From NCBI RefSeq assembly GCF_013116745.1, contig NZ_JABFOE010000020.1:1-48980 (forward strand): a DNA stretch of 48,980 nucleotides, written 5' to 3'. The notes under the pieces were generated by a model. That model made no database searches and had not been told where the DNA came from. It saw only the letters and a program-made list of their open reading frames with translations. The DNA is from Arthrobacter sp. 260 (GTDB taxonomy: Bacteria > Actinomycetota > Actinomycetes > Actinomycetales > Micrococcaceae). Of this stretch, positions 41,230 through 48,979 are shown one piece after another. How positions within the stretch are numbered: position 1 is the first letter of the stretch; each line of letters opens with the position of its first letter. A program made the translations under genes and the position numbers.

Positions 41230-42743
41230 TCGGACAGCTGAATTGGCTTACCAGATTGGATACTTTCCTCGGGCGCGTCACGATGTACCGGCTGGTTCTG
41301 GCACTGCTCCTGGTCCTCGCGGCCTATGCGTTTGTCCTGTCTGGACTGGGGCTCCTGGCCTTCAGCCCGAAAGAGTTGGGTGCCACGCTGGCGGCCGCCG
41401 TGGTCACCTCGTGGGGCGGCACCAGAATGATGGCGATGATCGTCCGGACGCGTCCCCACACTGAGTCATCACTCATTACGGGGTTGCTGCTCTTCTTCGT
41501 GATGTTTCCCTCCGATGCCGCCGCTGGTGTTGGTGGAATTGCGGCGGCGGGACTGATCGCGGCTGCCTCGAAGTACCTGGTTGCCTTTCGTGGCCGACAC
41601 ATCTTCAATCCCGCCGCTTTCGGCGCCGCAGCGGTGACGCTGCTAGGACTAGGAGCCGCAGCCTGGTGGGCTGCCAATCCCGCAATGTTGCCAGTCGTGC
41701 TGCTGTGCACAATCGTGATTCTGTACCGAACACGGAAGCTCACCATGGGCGCCGTGTTCCTTGTCCTGGCCGTCGGAATCCTCGTGATGCGCCTAACCGC
41801 CGGCGGCACGGATCCCGCCAGCGCACTGCAGCTGGTCCTCGTGTCCTACCCAGTGCTCTTCCTGCTAGGGTTCATGCTGACCGAGCCCCTCACACTGCCG
41901 CCCAGACGTTGGCAGCAACTACTGGTCGCCGCCCTCGTAGCCATAGTTCTGTCCCTGCAAATCAGTATTGGACCAGTATTCATCGGGCCGGAGTACGCAC
42001 TCCTCATTGGGAATGCTGTCGCCTTCACTATGGGCCAACGGCGCCGTATCCGTCTTCGTTATACAGAATCACGGCAGCTCACTCCTACGAGCGTTGAGGT
42101 TTCCTTTGCACCAGCGAAGCCTGTGCGGTTCAAGCCCGGACAATATATGGAGCTCACGCTGCCACACGCCCGACCGGACCGGCGCGGAATCCGTCGCATT
42201 TTCAGTATCAGTTCTTCACCCGGGGACGCCTCGGTCCGTTTCGGCCTTCGCCTTTCAGATCCCCCAAGTTCCTTCAAATCGGCGCTGTTGAACCTGCGTC
42301 CCGGCGCATCCGTAAATGCCACCATGGTTGCCGGCGACTTCGTGCTGCCCGCGAACCCCGCGGTGCCGCTCATGTTACTCGCCGGCGGAATCGGAGTGAC
42401 GCCCTTCCTCAGCCAATTGCGGTCTATGGAAGGGACGGACCAAGGCCGCGACATCGTTCTCGTCTACGTTGTCAGCACACCGACCGAGCTCGGCTATGTC
42501 GACGAGCTATCGCGATCACGAGTAATTCTGTTCTGTCCAGGCAACCCCGGACCACTTCCGGAAGGCTGGATCCATGGAGGCACAGGCTTTCCCACAGCCA
42601 AGGATCTGCGCTCGCTCATACCCGACGTGGACCGGCGGCACGCGTACATTTCTGGGTCACCAACAACCCTGGCCCATGCCAAACTCGTGATCCGCGAAGC
42701 CGGCGGAAAATCGATCCGGACCGACGCCTTCCTCGGCTACTAG
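41226..42743 (+). CDS. RnfD/NqrB-like membrane domain fused to ferredoxin-NADP reductase
   Basis: The 505-aa protein joins an N-terminal polytopic domain of about 270 residues (eight or nine TM segments; ITGLLLFFVMFPSDAAAG, RGRHIFNPAAFGAAA, FMLTEPLTLPP), which resembles RnfD/NqrB, to a C-terminal FNR module with RFKPGQYMELTLPH, RRIFSISSSP, LLAGGIGVTPFLSQL and YISGSP. NAD(P)H electrons would pass through flavin and the membrane part to the FMN lipoprotein. ATGA overlap with apbE ties it to that operon. Confidence 0.9.
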   Translation: MIGQLNWLTRLDTFLGRVTMYRLVLALLLVLAAYAFVLSGLGLLAFSPKELGATLAAAVVTSWGGTRMMAMIVRTRPHTESSLITGLLLFFVMFPSDAAAGVGGIAAAGLIAAASKYLVAFRGRHIFNPAAFGAAAVTLLGLGAAAWWAANPAMLPVVLLCTIVILYRTRKLTMGAVFLVLAVGILVMRLTAGGTDPASALQLVLVSYPVLFLLGFMLTEPLTLPPRRWQQLLVAALVAIVLSLQISIGPVFIGPEYALLIGNAVAFTMGQRRRIRLRYTESRQLTPTSVEVSFAPAKPVRFKPGQYMELTLPHARPDRRGIRRIFSISSSPGDASVRFGLRLSDPPSSFKSALLNLRPGASVNATMVAGDFVLPANPAVPLMLLAGGIGVTPFLSQLRSMEGTDQGRDIVLVYVVSTPTELGYVDELSRSRVILFCPGNPGPLPEGWIHGGTGFPTAKDLRSLIPDVDRRHAYISGSPTTLAHAKLVIREAGGKSIRTDAFLGY

Positions 42744-42815
42744 GTCAGAGAAGTCGTTGGTGAGCTAGAAAGCATCCCCAGTCTTGCCTTGGGATGCACT
42801 GTGCGAAGAATGCGT

Positions 42816-42877
42816 AGGGTCTCCTCTCGGCTGACCTGAAAGCGGTTGTTCCAGCCGGACGGAGACCCTTTTGTTTA
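42816..42877 (+). terminator. Terminator of the flavin operon
   Basis: AGGGTCTCC (42816-42824) pairs with GGAGACCCT (42861-42869), with an inner GGCTG/CAGCC stem, and TTTTGTTT follows. It lies 72 bases after the reductase stop. Confidence 0.88.
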
Positions 42878-42900
42878 GTGAGGTGGTCAGGGCACTACAA

Positions 42901-43545
42901 CTAGGCTGCGGGAGTGATTCCGCCGGTGCAGGCGGCGCCCGGCTCGCGACTCTGTTCACCCTGAATGTACCGTTCGAGGAACACTGGGAGTCGGCTGTCA
43001 TCGGCTGAATCCATGCCAAGCTGAATGCTCCAGGCACTCACCATCACGGGGGTTTCCTGCTCCGCGTTAGGGCTTAACAACACGTATCCGCTGGAGCCCA
43101 CCAAATCGGTCAGGGTGTCAACCTCCGCCTGGGGAAGGTCGGGCTGGTAGGTAATCCAGACCGCGCCGTGCTCCATTGAATGAACGGTGTTCTCGTTGGG
43201 AATCTCAGAGGTATAGACGCCACAGTTGGTCCAGATAGCATTGTGATCCCCACCAACGGGCGGTGACTGTTCGTACTCGACCGGACCTTCGATGTGATTG
43301 AAGGTGAGGTCTTCATATTCCTCAATACCTTCGATCGGCTGGCTAGCGAGAGCTTCAATGCGCTGATTTTCCTGCACCTGACCCACAATCACGATGGTCA
43401 CGGAAACGACAATGGCGACAACAACTGCACCGATACTGCCGAGGAACAACGTGGTGCGCCGGCGATCACTAGCCCGTTGCTTTGACTGAATGGCTTTCAA
43501 CCGCGCCTGGCGGTCGGCATTGTCCTGGACTGGCTTCTTGTTCAA
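42901..43545 (-). CDS. DUF3105 membrane-anchored protein
   Basis: The 214-aa protein has one TM helix (about 33-55) and the DUF3105 domain: YEQSPPVGGDHNAIWTNCGVYTSEIPNENTVHSMEHGAVWITY. The conserved His/Cys/Glu residues suggest a metal site. A second Cys lies near the C-terminus (AACTGG). It is 54 bases downstream of DUF305, and the two genes are usually partners in actinobacterial copper loci. A CsoR box upstream of the pair supports copper control. Confidence 0.9.
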   Translation of the reverse strand: MNKKPVQDNADRQARLKAIQSKQRASDRRRTTLFLGSIGAVVVAIVVSVTIVIVGQVQENQRIEALASQPIEGIEEYEDLTFNHIEGPVEYEQSPPVGGDHNAIWTNCGVYTSEIPNENTVHSMEHGAVWITYQPDLPQAEVDTLTDLVGSSGYVLLSPNAEQETPVMVSAWSIQLGMDSADDSRLPVFLERYIQGEQSREPGAACTGGITPAA

Positions 43546-43599
43546 CGCGTGAATCCTTTTTCAGTAAGTGTGATTAAAGTGAATGTACAGTCGGGGGCG

Positions 43600-44235
43600 C
43601 TACAGCTCATCCAGCAGGTCCTCCATAGCGGCTATTTCAGCCACCTGGGACGCCACCATTTTCTCGGCGGCAACCCTGACCCGCGGCTCCTGGACCAGTT
43701 CCGCTCCCGCTTGGGCCATGTCCGCGCCCGCCGTGTGGTGAGCGATCATCAGGGTCAAATACAGGCGCTCCGCTTCGGCGCCTGAAGCGTCCGATAGCTC
43801 GGAGATCTGCTCAGGGGTAGCCATCCCAGGCATCAACCCGGTGTCTCCCAGCATTCCGCCTTCATTGCCATGGTCCATGCCCCCCGCCATCCATGCCATA
43901 GTGGGTTCACCGGAGCTCTGCGGCAATCCCCATTCTTCGAGCCAGGCATACATCTGGCCGATCTGATGCTGCTGGGTCATTGCGACATCATAGGCAATGG
44001 TCCGGACTACCTCACTGTCAGTGCGGTCACGTATCAAGCGGGACATTTCCACCGCCTGTGCGTGGTGGACCTGCATATCGCGGGCGAACCCAGCGTCCGC
44101 GCTATTAGCCGCCGGGTATTGCGGGCCAGTGCCCACCCGACCAGCCACGAACGCCAAGGCAAGAATGCAGACCACCAGAGCTCCGGCCAGGACAATGAGC
44201 AGGCGCTTCTGCCGTGTCTCCAAGTGCAGCGTCAT
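43600..44235 (-). CDS. DUF305 membrane-anchored protein, second copy
   Basis: The 211-aa protein has an N-terminal TM anchor (no lipobox) and two DUF305 half-motifs: MQVHHAQAVEMSRLI and MIAHHTAGADMAQAGA, with a Met/Gly/His linker. It differs from the lipoprotein DUF305 at 31016-31657 in anchor type. AAAGG precedes the ATG. The CsoR box at 44315-44330 is 80 bases upstream. It forms an operon with DUF3105. Confidence 0.9.
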   Translation of the reverse strand: MTLHLETRQKRLLIVLAGALVVCILALAFVAGRVGTGPQYPAANSADAGFARDMQVHHAQAVEMSRLIRDRTDSEVVRTIAYDVAMTQQHQIGQMYAWLEEWGLPQSSGEPTMAWMAGGMDHGNEGGMLGDTGLMPGMATPEQISELSDASGAEAERLYLTLMIAHHTAGADMAQAGAELVQEPRVRVAAEKMVASQVAEIAAMEDLLDEL

Positions 44236-44314
44236 CTACCTTTTCCTCACTCGTTGTCATTTCATCTTCTCAACGTGCTGCACCACAGCCAAGGTTCCAC
44301 AACTGCCGCATGAA

Positions 44315-44330
44315 ATACCCCCTAGGGCAC
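44315..44330 (-). promoter_or_regulatory. CsoR box of DUF305-DUF3105 operon
   Basis: On the minus strand this reads CCCTAGGGGGTAT in its core, 13 bases identical to the CsoR box at 27601-27619. The outer arm on one side is weaker. Position 80 bases before the DUF305 start fits promoter control. Confidence 0.72.
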
Positions 44331-44866
44331 TTGCATTCTGAGGGGCGACAAGGGTTTATCGTCCTATAATTCTATGCTGTGTAGAAGTAACAAGTGGTTC
44401 CTCGGTCGTTACTAAAAAGGCGCAGTCAACACCCACTACTGTGAGGTTGGGAAGAAACCGCAAATGGGTGCCAGGCAATGGGTGGGGCGGTTCTCCTTCT
44501 TTATCAGAACAAGAAGCTTAACTGGAGACCGAAGACCGGGGTAGCGGGATTCTCCATTACTGGGAGTGATGTTTGGCCGGGTTGATCCCTCTTGTATGAG
44601 GCCTACGCTGAGGACTCACGTGACGGTTTTTGACCCATTTGCGGCAGTACTGTCGCTGACCTAGAACGATGGATTCAGAGACGCCGAAGATGAACCGAAC
44701 GAACCGAAGTAGACACGCGGATGGGTTCGTCTCGTTACTGGTGACCGTTTGAGTCAGTCGCGTACCTACGTTTGTGGGCGGGGTGTTGTGTAGCGGTTTT
44801 TATCGCCAACTGGTGTCCCTGTCGGTGACGGTCGAAAATTGAGCCATTGTGACGGCGGCGGATTTC
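44331..44866. other. Gene-free interval before IS30, possible IS21-type end remnant
   Basis: About 530 bases without a supported gene. Two similar stretches, GTGACGGTTTTTGACCC near 44619 and GTGACGGTCGAAAATTGAGCC near 44826, resemble the repeated ends that precede istA in IS21-family elements. No istA or istB is present, so at most a relic remains. Confidence 0.3.
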
Positions 44867-46153
44867 AGCGGTCGTTGCAACAGTTTATGAGTCTGTCGGT
44901 GGTGAGATGAGTCTAGCGAGTTGCTCTGCGGGGCTTTGCCAGCCGAGGATTTCTCGCGGTCGGCGGTTAAGCTGATCAGCGACCCGGGCGAGGTCTTCGA
45001 TGGTGTGAGTCGCTAGGTCTGTCCCTTTGGGAAAGTACTGGCGGAGTAGGCCGTTGGTGTTCTCGTTGGAGCCGCGTTGCCAGGGGCTTGCGGGATCGCA
45101 GAAGTAGACCGGAATGAGGGTCCGGCGGGTGAAGTCCTGATGGCACGCCATCTCGGTACCTTGATCCCAGGTCAGTGATTTACGTAGATGCGCCGGGACC
45201 ACGGTCATCGACTCGGCCAGGCGGTCACGGAGGTTCTCTGCTCCTCTGTTGCCGGCTAGATGCACGAGGATCGTGAATCGTGTGGTGCGTTCCACGAGTG
45301 TTCCGATCGCCGATCGGCTGCCCTTCCCGATGATGAGGTCCCCTTCCCAATGGCCAGGCACTAGCCGGTTCGTGGCCTCGGCTGATCTGTCGCGGATCAT
45401 CACCATGTCGGGGAAGCGTTTGGTGCGGTGTTCTTTCCTCCTGCGAGGTCGGCGTCCAGTTCGTCCGGTTCGCAGAGTCAGCGCAGGGTTGACCGTAAGA
45501 TCGAGGCTTCCTCGGCCATACAGGGCTTGATAGACGGTTTCGGGGACGACCTGCATCTCGGTGCGGCCGGGGAACTCGGACCGGAGCCGGTTGCTGATCT
45601 GGCGTGGGCTCCAGCGTTCGAGGAGGTGTGTCCTCACGAACTCTGTCAGCTCTGCGCTGGCGGCGATCTTCCCGAGCCGTGGACGGCTTCTCCTGCGTTC
45701 GGCGCTGCGCTGGGCTGTCCGCGGCCTGTAGCTCCCGGAGGGATGGTGGGTGTTGCGCCGGATCTCTCGGCTCACGGTCGAGGGACTGCGCCCAAGCTCC
45801 CTAGCAATGGCTCGGACGCTGCGCCTGGCATGGAGCAGGTCCGCGATGGTGATTCGGTCCGTCTCCGAGAGGAAACGCGCCGAGATGACCGATGGCTTTC
45901 GCCGTGAGATCGGCGGGTACTTCGTGACCACCCCTGTCTTTGAGACGGCGGTATGGCCGTGCCGCCACCGCGTTCCCGAGCTTCGGCTGATCCCGACAAT
46001 CCGGCAGGCTTCAGAATTGCCCATTCCCTGTTTCATCAGCTGATCATAGTGAGCACGCGCAGCGTTCTTCGGAGGTGCTCCACGAGCCCTTCGAGCTCGT
46101 TTCATCACGGCCATAGTTGCAACTCCTTGTAGTCAGGTGTTGCAACGACCGCT
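44867..46153. mobile_element. Complete IS30-family insertion sequence
   Basis: Terminal inverted repeats AGCGGTCGTTGCAACA at 44867-44882 and 46138-46153 are exact over 16 bp. They enclose one full transposase gene on the minus strand. Flanks (left ...ATTTC, right AGACG...) show no target duplication, which suggests that a flank was altered after insertion. Total length 1287 bp. Confidence 0.92.
44885..46114 (-). CDS. IS30-family transposase
   Basis: The 409-aa transposase has an N-terminal HTH with RAIARELGRSPSTVSREIRRN, typical of IS30, and a DDE catalytic core: GHWEGDLIIGK (first Asp), LTWDQGTEM (second Asp) and ENTNGLLRQYFPKGT (Glu). All are present, so the element may still be active. 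The gene spans nearly the whole IS30 element. Confidence 0.95.
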   Translation of the reverse strand: MAVMKRARRARGAPPKNAARAHYDQLMKQGMGNSEACRIVGISRSSGTRWRHGHTAVSKTGVVTKYPPISRRKPSVISARFLSETDRITIADLLHARRSVRAIARELGRSPSTVSREIRRNTHHPSGSYRPRTAQRSAERRRSRPRLGKIAASAELTEFVRTHLLERWSPRQISNRLRSEFPGRTEMQVVPETVYQALYGRGSLDLTVNPALTLRTGRTGRRPRRRKEHRTKRFPDMVMIRDRSAEATNRLVPGHWEGDLIIGKGSRSAIGTLVERTTRFTILVHLAGNRGAENLRDRLAESMTVVPAHLRKSLTWDQGTEMACHQDFTRRTLIPVYFCDPASPWQRGSNENTNGLLRQYFPKGTDLATHTIEDLARVADQLNRRPREILGWQSPAEQLARLISPPTDS

Positions 46154-46190
46154 AGACGCCAAGCCCGCAAAACGGCTCACTATTCGACCA

Positions 46191-46886
46191 TCACTGACAG
46201 TCCCATCCCGGAATCTGTTCGTCTAGTCGCATTCTCCGGTCCGGATCGAGGCCTCGGCGGCGTAGGAGTGCGCGTTGGGTGACTAACCAGGTCGCCAAAG
46301 TGTTCTCGGTTCGCTCGTTTTGTTTCCCGTATCTGGGTGGGTGTCCCTTTCGGGCGAGCACATCAGCTACTTCGGCCAGGCGTCGATCCCACTGACTGCT
46401 TTCGGACACTGGACGCGGGATGCCTACCCAGTCTCCAAGAGCTGCCCGTATCAGTTCCTGCCGCGCACCACTCATTTTTCCTCTGCGGAGCTGCTTTCGC
46501 TGCCCGGCAACCCATGTCGCGAGACCCCGTTCGCCAGGATCATCCGATAAGATGCGCGGCATCCGCCCGTGTTGGTGGCGGAACTCCCTCGCTCGTATTA
46601 ACCAGCAGTCCCAAGAGGGCCGTGGTGGTTTCCGCCACAGATCTGCAGCCGTTGGGGGAGCTGGGCGGTTGTGGAGTATGAGTCGTTTGCAGGCCAGATC
46701 CGGCTGGGTACGTTCGAAATGTCGAATGACTTGGCGGACACGTTCTTTCGGTACTCGGCAATGCAGGGATATCTGGTTGATAGTCAGCCCACGCAGATAC
46801 ATGAGCCTCCACTCGGCCGTGGAGATGCACGGACCCCAGTCGTCGGGGTCCTCTTCTACGGTGTTGGCTGGAAGGGCCACGACCAC
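46191..46886 (-). CDS. Helicase-associated-domain protein with HTH
   Basis: GTG at 46884-46886 gives 231 aa. The N-terminal part (AEWRLMYLRGLTINQISLHCRVPKERVRQVIRHFER) is a helix-turn-helix. Two repeats of the helicase-associated pattern follow: REFRHQHGRMPRILSDDPGERGLATWVAGQRKQLRRGKM and VADVLARKGHPPRYGKQNERTENTLATWLVTQRALLRRRGL. It resembles DNA-binding proteins of actinobacterial plasmids and lies beside IS30. No helicase motor is encoded here. Confidence 0.75.
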   Translation of the reverse strand: MVVALPANTVEEDPDDWGPCISTAEWRLMYLRGLTINQISLHCRVPKERVRQVIRHFERTQPDLACKRLILHNRPAPPTAADLWRKPPRPSWDCWLIRAREFRHQHGRMPRILSDDPGERGLATWVAGQRKQLRRGKMSGARQELIRAALGDWVGIPRPVSESSQWDRRLAEVADVLARKGHPPRYGKQNERTENTLATWLVTQRALLRRRGLDPDRRMRLDEQIPGWDCQ

Positions 46887-47171
46887 AGAATATTGCTATC
46901 CCCTCCTCATGGCGAGAGATGAAGAGTTCCTCCAAGCGTTAGACACCGCAGGGTCCTGAAGCAGGGGAAATGTCCCTCTTGGTAGATCAAAGCGCTACGA
47001 AAATGACGCCATACTTCCGAGGGCACGTATTTCTGCCTATACGTGTTTCTGTGTTTCAGTATCGGACTGAACCACGAACCCCCGCCCTCAGGGCTATACA
47101 GGAGTCTCGTGCGATGCTGTAGACACGGGTACAGGATCGGGAATCTCCGGGCACGATTCGTGCTCCGAGGC

Positions 47172-47194
47172 TGACGTATTAGAACGTTATCGGC
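47172..47194 (+). other. Xer/dif-like site, copy 2
   Basis: Identical over all 23 bases to copy 1 at 17542-17564, in the same orientation, 29.6 kb away. Arms TGACGTAT and TTATCGGC surround a seven-base centre. Confidence 0.5.
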
Positions 47195-47486
47195 ATTCGC
47201 ATGAAGAGTGAGAAGGGTTAGGGAAGACTTCGACTGTCCTTCTATTGCTTTCTTAATTGCATCGAAAGCAAGTAGATGAGTGCCTGAAATCAAGTAGTAC
47301 TACTCGTATGAGATCGAGCCTCGGCGTCGTACTGTAAACCACAGGGGAGCGAAACCCCTGCACGGTCTCAACGTCAGACTGAGTTTTTGATCGGAAGTGC
47401 CTGCCAGCCTTCATACGAAGGTCCACGCATGTCCATCGCTCACGCTGTTCGGGAACCGTTCAAGCGGTAAACCGTCCGCTGATACA

Positions 47487-47532
47487 GGTCGGAGTGGTTC
47501 CTCGGGGCGAGAGCCGGCGAGCCGCTCCGACC
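47487..47532 (+). ncRNA. Candidate structured RNA: 14-bp stem with G-U pairs
   Basis: GGTCGGAGTGGTTC (47487-47500) pairs along its full length with GAGCCGCTCCGACC (47519-47532) if two G-U wobble pairs are allowed on the plus strand. A smaller AGCGG/CCGCT hairpin lies just upstream. The wobble pairs fit RNA rather than DNA pairing, but no promoter or terminator was confirmed, so the call is tentative. Confidence 0.35.
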
Positions 47533-47582
47533 TATTCGCTAGCGTCCCTACTGGCCTGAAAAACGTGCAGGTACGTCAGCGT

Positions 47583-47675
47583 TCATGCCGCTTTGGAAAA
47601 GCACGGACCCCAGTCATCGGGGTCTTTCTCCACGGTAATGGCTGGAATGAACACGACCCACAGAGTATTGCTATC
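47583..47675 (-). pseudogene. Relic of the helicase-associated gene 5' end
   Basis: 47601-47675 matches 46827-46900 at about 83% with one one-base indel. It spans the upstream GATAGCAATA and the codons for PAxTVExDPDDWGPC of the gene at 46191. The frame then reads FSKAA and stops at 47583. The matching upstream part shows a duplicated promoter-start segment followed by loss of the rest. Confidence 0.7.
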
Positions 47676-47692
47676 TTACGGTGTCGGAAAGA

Positions 47693-48748
47693 CTATTCGG
47701 CCCTAATCTGTCGGGCCATGGGGACTTCGAGCTGGTCGAATGCCGCGCTGAGTTCGTCAGCTCCAGGAAGGGCTTCCTTCTCTCCTGCGGGGAGGGATTC
47801 GTAGGTGTAGGTGGACACGGCCATGGGTGAATCCGCTCGTCCTAGGGCGTATCGGACGGTGTGCTCGTTTTTGCTGCCGCAGATGAGGATCCCGACGGTT
47901 TCGCGGTGTGTGGGGAGTTTGAGTTTGTCATCGACCAGGGCGACGTAGAAGTTCAGTTTCCCGGCGTATTCGGGCTGGAATTTGCCGGTTTTGAGTTCGA
48001 TCACGAAGTACCGCAGCTGTTCGACGTGGAAGAACAGCAGATCGATGTAAAAGTCGTCCCCGCCGACGTCGAAGTGGACCTGCCTGCCGACGAACGCGAA
48101 GCCCGCGCCGAGTTCCCGTAACGTGTCAACGATCCGCTCTGTCAGAGCCCGCTCGAGGTCTCTTTCGGCTACCTCGCCGCTCAGTCCCAGGAATTCGAAG
48201 GCGTAGGGGTCTTTAGCGACCTGCTGCGCGAGTTCGGAGTCTGTGGGGGAGAGGCTCCGGGTGAAGTTCGACGGGGCCGCCCCGGTGCGATCCATGGACT
48301 TGTTCATGATCATGTTCAGCAACACGTTCCGCGACCACCCGTACTCAACCGCAGCTGCGGCGTACCAGTCCCGTGCTCCCGGGGGAAGGGACTTGTCGAG
48401 GATTGTTCGGATGTGCCCCCAAGGCAATTGCGCCACAAGCTGTGGCGCAATTGAATCCCCACCCCATTCCCGGGCAAACGTCGTCATATATTGCAGGTTC
48501 CGCGGCGAGAAGCCTTTCATATCGGGGAACTCCTCTCGGAGGTCCTCAGCAAGCCGGCTAATAACTTTGGTTCCCCAGCCCTGCTGGTCCTGCCTAACCA
48601 ATATTTCCCGGCCAATCGACCAGTACAGCTCGATCAGCTCAGTGTTAACTGTGCGCTGGGCTCGGAGACGGGCATCACGAACGCGCACTTTCAGAGCAAC
48701 GAGAGTCTGGTCGTAACCATCGGGAAGAACAAGGTCAGCAGATGTCAT
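47693..48748 (-). CDS. DUF1016/YhcG-type PD-(D/E)xK nuclease
   Basis: The 351-aa protein has the DUF1016 N-terminal domain (ELIELYWSIGREI, GWGTKVISRLAEDLREEFPDMKGFSPRNLQYM) and a C-terminal nuclease domain with FYIDLLFFH (Asp236), YFVIELKTGKFQPEYAGKLNFY (Glu251, Lys253). Such proteins are common on mobile elements and beside restriction systems. Xer-like site copies 2 and 3 flank it closely. The Shine-Dalgarno is weak (GGGA). Confidence 0.9.
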   Translation of the reverse strand: MTSADLVLPDGYDQTLVALKVRVRDARLRAQRTVNTELIELYWSIGREILVRQDQQGWGTKVISRLAEDLREEFPDMKGFSPRNLQYMTTFAREWGGDSIAPQLVAQLPWGHIRTILDKSLPPGARDWYAAAAVEYGWSRNVLLNMIMNKSMDRTGAAPSNFTRSLSPTDSELAQQVAKDPYAFEFLGLSGEVAERDLERALTERIVDTLRELGAGFAFVGRQVHFDVGGDDFYIDLLFFHVEQLRYFVIELKTGKFQPEYAGKLNFYVALVDDKLKLPTHRETVGILICGSKNEHTVRYALGRADSPMAVSTYTYESLPAGEKEALPGADELSAAFDQLEVPMARQIRAE

Positions 48749-48811
48749 GGATTCATTGTCCCGAGCGCAGCGACATTGCCGCGAATCGTCAGGCTGAGCC
48801 AGGGCCCGGAC

Positions 48812-48833
48812 TGACGTATCAGGTGTTATCGGC
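48812..48833 (+). other. Xer/dif-like site, copy 3 (variant centre)
   Basis: TGACGTAT and TTATCGGC arms as in copies 1 and 2, but the centre is six bases (CACCTG on the minus strand) instead of seven. Same orientation. Confidence 0.5.
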
Positions 48834-48886
48834 CTAGGTAGTGACCAAGAAAGAGTGCCGGGCGAACGTTCACCAGTCCGGGAGGC

Positions 48887-48979
48887 TCAGCGCTTGTGTC
48901 GCGTACGTTTAGGAGTCTTGCCATATGAACCGCCCTGGGTTTGTTGGAGGCTTCTGACCTTGGAATCGAGAATAGAGTC
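48887..48979 (-). CDS. C-terminal fragment of an unidentified protein, partial
   Basis: The minus-strand frame entering from the right edge encodes 30 residues (ending GGSYGKTPKRTRHKR) before TGA at 48887-48889. The first 18 residues come from the 55-bp terminal repeat and equal those at the left edge. The basic C-terminus suggests a nucleic-acid-binding protein, but there is too little to name. Confidence 0.4.
   Translation of the reverse strand, partial: DSILDSKVRSLQQTQGGSYGKTPKRTRHKR

Larger units (their letters stand above)
46887..47692. other. Gene-poor interval with site, RNA-like hairpin and gene relic
   Basis: No full gene. Annotated items inside are the Xer-like site copy 2 (47172-47194), a stem with G-U pairs (47487-47532) and a relic of the helicase-associated gene (47583-47675). 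Just downstream of the hairpin of 47339-47364 a TTTTT run at 47384-47388 could end a short transcript. Confidence 0.5.

Noticed and set aside
44236..44866. IS21 element
   Set aside because: No istA or istB frame is present; only short end-like motifs.
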